Assembly: GCF_900459175.1 (NCBI RefSeq)
Contig: NZ_UHFA01000002.1
Location: forward strand, 992,001-1,056,000
Source of the DNA: Streptococcus downei MFe28
GTDB taxonomy: Bacteria; Bacillota; Bacilli; Lactobacillales; Streptococcaceae
Length of the DNA: 64,000 nucleotides
Reading direction: 5' to 3'
Part shown: positions 1 through 8,214 of the stretch, piece after piece
Numbering within the stretch: the stretch's first letter is position 1
Layout: each line of letters starts with the position of its first letter
Notes under the pieces: model-generated
Told to the model about the DNA's origin: nothing
The model's input: only the letters and a program-made list of their open reading frames with translations
Databases searched by the model: none
Program-made: the position numbers and the translations under genes

Positions 1-1326
1 AGCAATCTTTTGGTGGCAGGCCTGGGCCGCCTTCATAAATTCATCTAGGGAGGCAATATGGTCGCTATAACCATTTTGATGTGTCTTAAGCTTGGTGACT
101 TGGGCCAGGGTCATATCGGAAATATTCCAGTCAAGGCCAGTTAGGCGTTTGAGGTTATTGTCGTGACTGACCACGAACTGATGATCCTTGGTCATGACAA
201 CATCCATTTCTGAATAATCAGCCCCAGCCTTATGGGCCGCCCGCATGGCGGTGATGGAATTTTCGACACCCTGGTTAACGTCCCCCCGATGGGCAATCAT
301 GATTGCCTTGGGATTGGTTTTCAGGAGATAAAGGCTTAGGCCATTTGAAATCAACCAGACTAAGAGCGTAAGGGGGAGAAGGAGTCTAGACCACTTGGGT
401 AAGTGCCAGCTTTGATTGGTCTTAGAGAGATAAGTGAGCTCTTGCTGATATTTTTCCAGGCTCAAAAGATGGCTGGTCAAGACAATGATGAGGATAAATT
501 TGAGACTAACAATAAAGGCGAAGTTGACTGCTTTCACTAGGCTATAGAGGCTTGTTTCTAGCAGAAGATTATTACCCGATTGGTCAAGGCCACCAAAAAC
601 TAAGACAGCTCCGCTGTAGATAATGACAAGAAGGAGACTGGCTATCAGGCTATAAAAGCCAAAGAGGGCTAGAACCTTTAGCTGTCGTCCCTTGGTCAGT
701 TGCCAAGATTGTCTAAAAATTTGACTGGGTTTGAGCTCGCTAATCGTATAGAGGGGAAGGAAATAAATAAAGCGGAGGTTGAGGTAGGCAATGCTAGCCA
801 AGCTAATAAAGTAAACCCATTTTCCAGCACTTGATTTCATCAACTCATCTGCAATAAAGTCAGGAATTTTGAAGTGGGCCAGCAGGCTGGACCGAAGACC
901 ATAGTTGGCCAAGGGAACCATCAAAATCAGGTAGAATAAGAAAACCAAAAGTTGAGGGCCACAGAGGCCAGCCATTTTTTTAGGAAGACCTTTAATCACC
1001 TGGCGGACTGATAAGGGTCTGTAGGTCTTGGCCACAGTAATTGTTAGGATGGCAAATTCCAGATAAATGACCCCTGCCAGAATGAGCAGGTAGAGCAAGA
1101 AAAAGACCAGAGCTAGCGGATGACTAGCGATGGCAGACCAAGTGCTGGGGGTCAGACTGACTATCCCTGCAAAACCGACAACCCGATTAAAGACAAAGGA
1201 CAGGAGCCCCTTAGCCAAATAAGCCAGAAAAATCTGCAAGATAAGGGCAGTCAGCAGGTAGGTCCAAAAGTTCTCTCGTAAATTCCGCCAGGATTCTTTT
1301 AAAAGGCTTCTAAAGGATGGTGACAT
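1..1326 (-). CDS. Membrane-domain glycerophosphodiester phosphodiesterase (3' end cut by window)
   Basis: Read on the minus strand from an ATG at 1326-1324, the frame stays open for 442 codons to the window edge, so the C-terminus is missing. The first ~330 residues are rich in hydrophobic segments (a GPDPase_memb-type domain with several membrane spans). A GDPD catalytic domain then begins with MIAHRGDVNQGVENS, followed by EMDVVMTKD and VVSHDNNLKRLTG, the His/Glu/Asp signature of GlpQ-type phosphodiesterases. The family hydrolyses glycerophosphodiesters to glycerol-3-phosphate and an alcohol. With the N-terminal membrane domain, the substrate may be lipid- or teichoic-acid-derived (inference). 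Confidence 0.9.
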   Translation of the reverse strand, partial: MSPSFRSLLKESWRNLRENFWTYLLTALILQIFLAYLAKGLLSFVFNRVVGFAGIVSLTPSTWSAIASHPLALVFFLLYLLILAGVIYLEFAILTITVAKTYRPLSVRQVIKGLPKKMAGLCGPQLLVFLFYLILMVPLANYGLRSSLLAHFKIPDFIADELMKSSAGKWVYFISLASIAYLNLRFIYFLPLYTISELKPSQIFRQSWQLTKGRQLKVLALFGFYSLIASLLLVIIYSGAVLVFGGLDQSGNNLLLETSLYSLVKAVNFAFIVSLKFILIIVLTSHLLSLEKYQQELTYLSKTNQSWHLPKWSRLLLPLTLLVWLISNGLSLYLLKTNPKAIMIAHRGDVNQGVENSITAMRAAHKAGADYSEMDVVMTKDHQFVVSHDNNLKRLTGLDWNISDMTLAQVTKLKTHQNGYSDHIASLDEFMKAAQACHQKIA

Positions 1327-1534
1327 GGTCTTTCCTTTCGTGAGTAATAACTAGTGCTATTGTAGCATAAACTATGAAGGAAACCGAGGACCGGCTAATC
1401 TGGCAAGCATAAAATGGCTTTGGACCAAGCCCAGGCTAATAGTCAACAAACATCAGAGTAGGCTTATTTGGCTCGTTAATAAATCCAATGGTTTGATGCA
1501 ACATTCAGGCTATGATTATAAATCAGCATAAAAT

Positions 1535-1592
1535 AAAAAAACGAACAGAGTTAGTAGTCTTACCTTCAGAAAGGTCAGCTTGTTCGTTTTTT
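1535..1592 (-). terminator. Bidirectional intrinsic terminator
   Basis: AAAAAACGAACA at 1535-1546 is perfectly complementary to TGTTCGTTTTTT at 1581-1592. This gives a 12-bp stem with U tracts on both strands. It lies downstream of the minus-strand metallophosphoesterase gene and upstream of the phosphodiesterase. Confidence 0.75.
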
Positions 1593-1617
1593 AATTATTT
1601 ATGATATCTGGTCATTA

Positions 1618-2019
1618 ATACTCAATGAAAATCGAAATTAGCTGAGGCAAGAGGCAAAGCTATCAGCCACTTTAGCGGCTTGATAGTTAACGGCAATCTT
1701 TATAGCGATTGCCTAGCTCCCTTACTAACCTCACAAAGTTGGTGAAATCGACCAACTTTGCTCCGCATCGCACGAAATGAAGACAGCTCAAAAGGTCTGG
1801 GAGACCTTTTGAGGTTGGGGATGTAGAAAGCCTCGCTTTCTTCAGTAAGTACGTCAAGGTGAGTTAACGATGCGACATGGAGTAAAAACTGTCACTATTA
1901 CAGTTTTTATGAAATTAGTCAGGGATATAGAAAACTACAATTGTAGTTTTCGTAGTCACTCTAATGAGAAATTATAGAGTGACTTTATCCGTGGGAAAAT
2001 TTTGATTTTCGAAGAGTCT
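1618..2019 (-). repeat. BOX-like intergenic repeat (copy a)
   Basis: The ends read ATACTCAATGAAAATCG and GATTTTCGAAGAGTCT, an inverted-repeat pair like the boxA and boxC ends of pneumococcal BOX elements. The interior is a chain of hairpins: GGCAATC/GATTGCC, CAAAGTTGGT/ACCAACTTTG, AAAAGGTCT/AGACCTTTT, AAAAACTGT/ACAGTTTTT, GAAAACTAC/GTAGTTTTC and TCACTCTA/TAGAGTGA. It is the reverse complement, in order, of the copy at 61505-62025. No convincing ORF is present. Confidence 0.8.
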
Positions 2020-2052
2020 AAGAATGTCTGAAGGCAAACTTCCCCCAGCCTC

Positions 2053-2910
2053 CTAACAATCAAATAGGGTCATGGACTTGATGAGCTCGTTTTTGAACTG
2101 CTCTTTTTTGTAGGCTTGGTAGGCTGGTTTCTTTCGGACTAGGTTGTAACGTTTGGACAGGTTCCAGGTTCCGCTGGGATTGAGCTCGGGATGGTTGGAA
2201 ACAAAATCAATAGTCAGATCCCATTCTCTAATATAGCCCAGAGGATGGGAATGATAATGAACCCCATCAAGGGTGACTCGACCGTATGAGCGGTGCTCGT
2301 GACCAAAGACCACATCCTTAACACCGTACTTAACAAAGAGCTGGTGAAAGCGTTGGCTTCCTAAAAAGGCATTAAAGGGGGAAAACTTGGGATGGGTCAT
2401 GGTGAAATCCTGATGGGGCACGAAGTGCATGGCAAGGATGAGTCTGTTGGTATCCAAACGCTTGAGTTGCTCCTCCAGCTTAAGGAAGACCTTGTCTGTA
2501 ATTTCAGGGTCAGATGCTTGACGATTGAGCCTGCGGTCAAACCAGAAGGTCTTCTTGCGCCTGAGCACCTTATCAGTCGGCTCTTGGCTAAAGGAGTAAT
2601 CATACCAGCCGTGAAAGGCAAGGAGCTGGCGCTTTCCTATGCTATAGACCTGAAAGTCCAGTTGGTCAATCTCCTTGTCCGTCAAATCCAGCATATCATG
2701 ATTGCCTAAATTGTAGGTGACCTTGAGAGACTTTTCTAGTTCTTGGATGAAGGGAAGGGAAATGTCCTGATGGTGGTTGGAAATGTCCCCTGCTAGGTGG
2801 AGGTGGGAAATCCCTGTCTCTTGCAAGGTCTCAAGTAGGCTGTCTTTTTCAAAGTCTCCAAATTGATTAAGGTCAATGTGGAGGTCACTCATAATGGCTA
2901 ATTTTGTCAT
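2053..2910 (-). CDS. Metallophosphoesterase (calcineurin-like)
   Basis: A 285-aa cytoplasmic protein with the ordered metal-binding blocks of calcineurin-like phosphoesterases: SDLHID (residues 8-13), AGDIS, YNLGNHDML, AMHFVP and FGHEHRS. These build a binuclear metal centre that cleaves phosphomono- or diesters. The length fits a streptococcal/lactobacillal family of putative phosphoesterases, and the natural substrate is not evident. The gene is divergent from queG, with about 210 bp between the start codons. The C-terminal 60 residues (after SHPLGY) are basic and lack a recognised motif. Confidence 0.85.
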   Translation of the reverse strand: MTKLAIMSDLHIDLNQFGDFEKDSLLETLQETGISHLHLAGDISNHHQDISLPFIQELEKSLKVTYNLGNHDMLDLTDKEIDQLDFQVYSIGKRQLLAFHGWYDYSFSQEPTDKVLRRKKTFWFDRRLNRQASDPEITDKVFLKLEEQLKRLDTNRLILAMHFVPHQDFTMTHPKFSPFNAFLGSQRFHQLFVKYGVKDVVFGHEHRSYGRVTLDGVHYHSHPLGYIREWDLTIDFVSNHPELNPSGTWNLSKRYNLVRKKPAYQAYKKEQFKNELIKSMTLFDC

Positions 2911-3089
2911 AGCTCTATTCTAGCAGAAAATAGCTAGGATTAGGATGGGATATGATTGACCCCTCCCCTAAGTATCAAAAGAAGAGCATGATAACCTTTT
3001 GCTATTAGTAGGACTAATAGGATAGGACAGGGTGGAATTTCGGTCATTCTACTTTCTAACGTTCCCTACCTATTTACTGAATCTGAGCC

Positions 3090-3118
3090 TTGAAAGCTGG
3101 CCTTTTTTGCATTATGAT
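3090..3118 (+). promoter_or_regulatory. queG promoter abutting the start codon
   Basis: TTGAAA (3090-3095), a 17-bp spacer and TATGAT (3113-3118) form a near-consensus sigma-A promoter. Only 6 nt separate the -10 box from the ATG at 3125, so transcription should begin at or beside the A of the start codon. No Shine-Dalgarno sequence precedes the ATG. Confidence 0.65.
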
Positions 3119-3124
3119 AGACCT

Positions 3125-4249
3125 ATGGATATTAAGGCAGACATTCAAAAATTGGCCAAGGAGATTGGCATTTCAAAAATCGGATTTACGACAGCCGATG
3201 ATTTTGCTTATTTGGAAAAATCCCTGAGGGCTTCGGTCGAAGAAGGGAGAAATTCTGGTTTTGAGCATAAAAATATTGAGGAGCGGATTGACCCTAAGCT
3301 CAGTCTAGCCTCGGCAAAGACCATCATCTCAATCGCTGTGGCCTATCCTCGGCAATTACCAACTCAGCCGCCCAAGACCCAATACAAGCGGGGCAAGATT
3401 ACTCCGAATTCCTGGGGCCTGGACTACCATCATGTTCTCAACGATAAGCTAAATCGCTTAGCAAAGGGCATTGAAGAGCTCTGTGCCGACTTTCCTCTGG
3501 AGCACAAGGGCATGGTGGATACTGGTGCCTTGGTAGACACGGCGGTCGCCCAGCGGGCTGGTATCGGTTTTATTGGCAAGAATGGTCTGGTTATCTCTAG
3601 GGAATATGGCTCCTACATGTTTCTAGGTGAGCTGATTACCAATCTGGAAATTGAGCCTGACAGTCCTGTTGACTATGGCTGTGGTGATTGCCGTCGCTGT
3701 CTGGATGCCTGTCCCACCTCCTGCCTGCTTGGCAATGGATCCATGGATGCCAAGCGTTGTCTGTCTTTTCAGACCCAGGACAAGGGCATGATGGCCATGG
3801 AATTTCGTAAGAAAATCAAGACGGTCATCTACGGCTGTGACATCTGCCAAATCTGCTGTCCCTACAATAAGGGAATTCAAAACCCTCTAGCAACCCCAAT
3901 TGACCCAGACCTGGCCTGGCCTGAACTCTTGCCTTTTCTGGACTTATCCAATAGCGATTTCAAGAAAAAATTTGGTCAGATTGCTGGCTCTTGGCGGGGC
4001 AAAAATATTCTCCAGCGCAATGCCATTATTGCCCTAGCCAATGCCCATGATCGCAATGCCGTCGTTAAGCTCATGGAAATTATTGACAAGAATAACAATC
4101 CTATTCACACAGCAACAGCCATCTGGGCTCTGGGGGAAATTGTCAAAAAACCAGACCAGGCTATCAAGGATTATATGCGGGATTTGGCTCCTCAGGAGGA
4201 GGCGGCCAAGCAGGAATGGCAACTGGTTTGTGACAAATGGCAAATTTAA
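3125..4249 (+). CDS. queG: Epoxyqueuosine reductase QueG
   Basis: A 374-aa cobalamin- and iron-sulfur-dependent reductase that converts epoxyqueuosine to queuosine in tRNA, the last step of queuosine synthesis. Two 4Fe-4S cysteine clusters are visible: CGDCRRCLDACP and CDICQICCPYNKG. A HEAT-like C-terminal part follows, as in the family. The frame is open 31 codons further upstream. I chose ATG 3125 because MDIKADIQKLAKEIG is the family-like N-terminus and a strong promoter ends just before it. It is followed 83 bp later by prfB. Confidence 0.93.
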   Translation: MDIKADIQKLAKEIGISKIGFTTADDFAYLEKSLRASVEEGRNSGFEHKNIEERIDPKLSLASAKTIISIAVAYPRQLPTQPPKTQYKRGKITPNSWGLDYHHVLNDKLNRLAKGIEELCADFPLEHKGMVDTGALVDTAVAQRAGIGFIGKNGLVISREYGSYMFLGELITNLEIEPDSPVDYGCGDCRRCLDACPTSCLLGNGSMDAKRCLSFQTQDKGMMAMEFRKKIKTVIYGCDICQICCPYNKGIQNPLATPIDPDLAWPELLPFLDLSNSDFKKKFGQIAGSWRGKNILQRNAIIALANAHDRNAVVKLMEIIDKNNNPIHTATAIWALGEIVKKPDQAIKDYMRDLAPQEEAAKQEWQLVCDKWQI

Positions 4250-4332
4250 GGGCTTTATGGTAGAATAAAAAGAACTCTGACTAAGCTTTGTCAAAGGAGT
4301 CTAGACCTAATTTTAAAGATTGGAGAGAACTT

Positions 4333-5431
4333 ATGGAAGTGGCTGAAATCCGCCAAAAAATAGTAGAAAATCAAGAGAAGTTGACTAGCTTCAGGAGGTC
4401 TCTTTGACCTCGATCGTCTAGAGGAAGACATTGCCCTTCTGGAAAATAAGATGACCGAGCCTGACTTTTGGGACGATAACATCACCGCCCAAAAGACTTC
4501 TCAGGAGCTCAACGAGCTCAAGCAGACCTACGACACCTTTAATCAAATGGAGGAGCTCTCCGAAGAGTCTGAGCTCTATCTAGAAATGCTGGAAGAGGAT
4601 GCTAGCGTCCAAGGAGACTTGGAGGAGACCCTAGCCAAGCTGGACAAGATGATGACCAGCTATGAGATGACCCTGCTCTTATCCGAACCCTATGATAATA
4701 ACAATGCCATCTTGGAAATCCATCCAGGCTCTGGTGGTACCGAGGCCCAAGACTGGGGCGATATGCTTTTGCGGATGTACCAGCGCTATGGGAATGCCAA
4801 AGGCTTCAAGGTGGAAGTGTTGGATTATCAGGCAGGAGATGAAGCTGGGATTAAGTCGGTCACCCTCTCCTTTGAAGGACCCCATGCCTATGGCTTGCTT
4901 AAGTCTGAGATGGGGGTTCACCGGCTGGTGCGGATTTCCCCCTTTGATTCGGCCAAGCGTCGTCATACCTCCTTTACCTCGATTGAAGTCATGCCCGAAT
5001 TGGATGATACCATTGAAGTGGAAATTCGTGATGACGATCTGAAAATGGATACCTTCCGCTCTGGTGGAGCCGGTGGACAAAATGTCAACAAGGTTTCAAC
5101 CGGTGTTCGTCTGACCCATATTCCGACAGGGATTGTCGTGGCTTCAACGGTTGACCGGACCCAGTATGGTAACCGCGACCGAGCTATGAAGATGTTGCAG
5201 GCCAAGCTCTATCAATTGGAGCAGGAGAAGAAGGCGCAGGAAGTTTCTGCCCTCAAGGGTGATAAAAAAGAAATCACCTGGGGCTCGCAGATTCGATCCT
5301 ATGTCTTCACCCCCTACACCATGGTCAAGGATCATAGAACCGGCTACGAAGTTGCCCAGGTTGACAAGGTCATGGACGGAGATATTGATGGTTTCATCGA
5401 TGCCTACCTCAAATGGCGATTAGAAGAATGA
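4333..5431 (+). CDS. prfB: Peptide chain release factor 2 (programmed +1 frameshift)
   Basis: Release factor recognising UGA and UAA. Translation starts at ATG 4333 (GGAGAG upstream), runs 24 codons to an in-frame TGA at 4405-4407, and must shift +1 at CTT to continue from GAC 4406 to the stop at 5431. The coding join is 4333..4404 plus 4406..5431, about 365 aa, the usual RF2 length. The downstream frame contains the SPF codon-recognition tripeptide ([12 protein letters not shown]) and the catalytic GGQ loop ([11 protein letters not shown]). The in-frame TGA lets RF2 autoregulate its own synthesis. ftsEX follow about 430 bp downstream. Confidence 0.95.
4393..4408 (+). other. prfB programmed +1 frameshift site
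   Basis: AGGAGG (a Shine-Dalgarno-like stimulator), TCT, slippery CTT, then TGA C. The spacing of three bases between AGGAGG and CTT is the canonical RF2 arrangement, and the shift onto GAC joins the two frames exactly. Confidence 0.95.
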
Positions 5432-5454
5432 GTGTCTGTCCCACTCTTATCCCA

Positions 5455-5588
5455 CGACACGAAGTTTGACTAGTCAATGTTACTAGTCAAATGGAGTTAG
5501 TAAGGGAGGTAGACAAGACACTCTAGTGCTTGTCTACCTCCCTTAAGCCTAGAAACGTGGAAGCGAGGAAGGTCCAGTGGACCTTTTT
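5455..5588 (+). repeat. Diverged BOX-like hairpin module (copy b)
   Basis: The linkers GACACGAAG and GGAGTTAGTAAGGGA match those in the copies at 32275 and 1618, but the stems differ. They are TTGACTAG/CTAGTCAA, a perfect 16-bp AAGGGAGGTAGACAAG/CTTGTCTACCTCCCTT (5502-5544), and GGTCC/GGACC. No BOX end sequences are seen. It fills most of the 430-bp gap between prfB and ftsE; the rest of the gap (5589-5862) shows no gene. Confidence 0.6.
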
Positions 5589-5862
5589 ATCCAGCTACAC
5601 AGGGAACAAGTAAACACAAAAATAGGTTTACTTGTGAAAATAATAAGGAAGAAAAGCGGCCTTGCTAATAACAACTTCCGATGTCCCGCTCTCAAACTGG
5701 AAAGTAAAAGAGCGAGGCTAAACTAGCTTATCTTAGCAATGAAACACGCCCTAGAGGCTTTGTAAAAAAGATCAATCGCATAGAAAAACAAGATTTTCTT
5801 TGGTTACCTAGATTACTTGGCCTTTTGTGGACTTTATAGCTTGATTTTTGAAAGGAAATGAA

Positions 5863-6555
5863 ATGGCACTTATTGAACTAAAACGAGTCTCAAAGAAGTA
5901 CTCTCATGGTTCGACTGCCCTGCGTGACATTAGTCTTGATGTCAGAAATGGTGAATTCGTCTATATCGTTGGACCATCAGGGGCGGGGAAATCAACCCTG
6001 ATTCGGATGCTCTACCGTGAAGAAGAAGCCAGTCGGGGCTCCATTAAGGTGGGGCAATTCCGCCTTAACAAGATTAAGAAGCGGCAAATTCCTATCCTGC
6101 GTCGCTCTATTGGTGTAGTCTTTCAGGACTACAAATTGCTCAACCATAAGACCGTTTATGAAAATGTCGCTTTCGCCATGGAAGTTATTGGTGAACGGCC
6201 TCGTTACATCAAAAAACGAGTCAAGGAGGTTCTGGGGCTGGTAGGGCTCAAGTATAAAGAGCGTTCTTTCCCAAACCAACTTTCTGGTGGTGAACAGCAG
6301 CGGGTAGCCATTGCTCGGGCCTTGGTCAATAATCCCAAGGTCTTGATTGCGGATGAACCAACTGGTAACTTGGACCCTGAAATTTCTGAAGAAATTATGC
6401 GACTTCTGGAACGTATCAACCAAGATGGAACAACTGTTTTGATGGCGACCCACAATAGTAGCATCGTCAATAGCCACCGACACCGTGTCTTAGCTATCGA
6501 GGATGGCCGTCTGGTCCGTGATGAAGAGGAAGGAGAGTACGGTTACGATGATTAG
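5863..6555 (+). CDS. ftsE: Cell-division ABC ATPase FtsE
   Basis: A 230-aa ABC ATPase that pairs with FtsX at the division site and controls peptidoglycan hydrolases such as PcsB in streptococci. Motifs: Walker A GPSGAGKST, signature LSGGEQQRVAIARAL, Walker B VLIADEPTGNLDP and the H-loop MATHN. ATG 5863 (MALIELKRVSKKYS) is preferred over the upstream in-frame ATG because AAAGGAAATGAA provides a ribosome site before it. Its end overlaps ftsX by 8 bp, implying translational coupling. Confidence 0.95.
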   Translation: MALIELKRVSKKYSHGSTALRDISLDVRNGEFVYIVGPSGAGKSTLIRMLYREEEASRGSIKVGQFRLNKIKKRQIPILRRSIGVVFQDYKLLNHKTVYENVAFAMEVIGERPRYIKKRVKEVLGLVGLKYKERSFPNQLSGGEQQRVAIARALVNNPKVLIADEPTGNLDPEISEEIMRLLERINQDGTTVLMATHNSSIVNSHRHRVLAIEDGRLVRDEEEGEYGYDD

Positions 6556-7462
6556 AACTTTTTTCCGTCACTTAAAAGAATCCTTTGTCAGTCTTAAGCG
6601 TCAAGGCTGGATGACCTTCGCAGCGGTTTCATCAGTGACGATTACATTGACTCTTGTTGGAATTGTCATTGGTATCTTGCTCAACGTCAGCAAACTGAGC
6701 GAAGATTTAGAGCACAATTTGACCATTAATGTCTATATGGATACTAATGTTTTTGATAACTCTCAGACTAAGGCTGATGGAACACCCAATGATGACTACC
6801 ATGCCATCTATAAACAGATTGAGCAAATTAATGGTGTGGCCTCTATTAAATTCTCTAGTAAGAATGATCAATTAGCAGATTTGCAAAAGCAATATGGGAA
6901 TGCCTGGACCTATGATGAATCTTCCAACCCCCTCTTTGATGCCTATATCGTCAAGGTTAAATCGGCTAAAGAGATGAAGAGTATCTCCGAAGAAATGAAG
7001 CGCATCAAAGGCGTTAATGATGCCCGATATGGTGGCGTTGATACGGACCGCTTGACGGCTGTTTCTGGGCAAATTCGATTATGGGGCTTAGTAGGAGCGG
7101 CTGTCTTTATTCTGGTGGCTATCTTCCTAATTTCTAATACCATTCGGATTACCATCATGTCCCGTAAGGATGATATCATCATCATGCGTTTGGTTGGGGC
7201 CAAGAATTCCTACATTCGGACTCCTTTCTTCTTCGAAGGAGCTTGGTTTGGCGTTTTGGGAGCCATCTTGCCTTCCTTGATTATTTATTATCTCTACAAT
7301 TTGGCCTGGACCCGCATTAATCCAAACTTAGCCGCAGAAAATCTTGGCCTTTATCCTATCAATCCCTATCTCTATTACTTGATTGGCGGGATCTTCCTTG
7401 TCGGTATTGTCATCGGTTCTATTGGTTCCATGATTTCTATCCGCAGGTATTTGAAGGCCTGA
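6548..7462 (+). CDS. ftsX: Cell-division permease FtsX
   Basis: A 304-aa membrane partner of FtsE. It has a cytoplasmic N-terminus, a membrane segment around residues 25-45, a large extracellular loop (about residues 50-165) that in streptococci contacts PcsB, then three membrane segments in the C-terminal FtsX domain, containing ISNTIRITIMSRKDDI. The start ATG 6548 lies inside the end of ftsE and gives MIRTFFRHLKESF, a typical FtsX N-terminus. Confidence 0.95.
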   Translation: MIRTFFRHLKESFVSLKRQGWMTFAAVSSVTITLTLVGIVIGILLNVSKLSEDLEHNLTINVYMDTNVFDNSQTKADGTPNDDYHAIYKQIEQINGVASIKFSSKNDQLADLQKQYGNAWTYDESSNPLFDAYIVKVKSAKEMKSISEEMKRIKGVNDARYGGVDTDRLTAVSGQIRLWGLVGAAVFILVAIFLISNTIRITIMSRKDDIIIMRLVGAKNSYIRTPFFFEGAWFGVLGAILPSLIIYYLYNLAWTRINPNLAAENLGLYPINPYLYYLIGGIFLVGIVIGSIGSMISIRRYLKA

Positions 7463-7485
7463 TTAAAAGCCCATCTAATTCCAAA

Positions 7486-7512
7486 AGAGGAGCAGTGTCA
7501 GCTCCTTTTTTT
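7486..7512 (+). terminator. ftsEX terminator
   Basis: AGGAGC, a 7-nt loop and GCTCCT, then a run of T, 25 bp past the ftsX stop. Confidence 0.8.
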
Positions 7513-7596
7513 CATGGATTTAGCGAGCTCCTGTTTGTTTTTCTCAACATTTTCAAAGCTAGGCTAGCAGGGCTTTTCTTTCTAACTAATCTACTT

Positions 7597-7872
7597 ATAC
7601 TCTTCAAAAATCAAAACTATCCATCGTTCACTCACTTTGCCGTACTTACTGAGGAAAGCGAAGCTTTCCCTCTTTCCAACCTCAAAAGGTCTTCCAGACC
7701 TTTTAAGCTACCTGCAGTTCGTGCGATGCGGAGCAAAGTTGGTCGCACCAACTTTGTGAGGTTAGTAAGGGAGCTAGGCAATCGCTATGGAGATTGCCGT
7801 TTGACATCAGTCACTTTAGTGACTTGATGTCATTGCTCCTTGCCTTGGCTATTTTTGATTTTTATTGAGTAT
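7597..7872 (+). repeat. BOX-like intergenic repeat (copy c, short form)
   Basis: It begins ATACTCTTCAAAAATCAAAA and ends TTTTTGATTTTTATTGAGTAT, inverted ends as in BOX elements. Inside are AAAAGGTCT/AGACCTTTT, AAAGTTGGT/ACCAACTTT, GGCAATC/GATTGCC and a TCAGTCACTTTAGTGACTTGA palindrome. It matches 61505-62025 in the same orientation but lacks the leading three hairpins of that copy. ORFs crossing it are judged spurious. The remaining non-coding stretch before the next promoter (7873-8059) shows nothing else. Confidence 0.8.
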
Positions 7873-8059
7873 TATTTGGGCATGCTCTCCTTCTCCTGGT
7901 CTCAGATTTTAAAGTGCTTCTGGACAAGGACGGCTATCTCTTGTCCCTCAAGGTCACTCATTTTTTTGGTAATTTTTGATAGATTTCTCATAGTGGGATG
8001 TCTTCAAGTCATCGGGCCAAAAAGCTTGATGTATCAAGGCTTTTTATTCAAAATTGATA

Positions 8060-8088
8060 TTGTGATATGAGGAAATTTATAGTACAAT
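8060..8088 (+). promoter_or_regulatory. Promoter of the first chaperone-cluster operon
   Basis: TTGTGA (8060-8065), a 17-bp spacer and TACAAT (8083-8088). This predicts a leader of about 120 nt before the ATG at 8215, which has AAGGAG as its ribosome site. Confidence 0.5.
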
Positions 8089-8214
8089 GGAAAAGTATTC
8101 TAAAAGAAAACTGAATAATCAAAGTTTTTCTAGGACCTGTAGTTAATCACCATCATTTAACCATCAAGCCTGGACCAGCAAGATTTTACAGTTTAAATTG
8201 ATAAGGAGAATCAC

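Noticed and set aside
7495..8070. Plus-strand ORFs of 110 and 76 codons after ftsX
   Set aside because: They run through the ftsX terminator and a BOX-like repeat; codon use is not coding-like.
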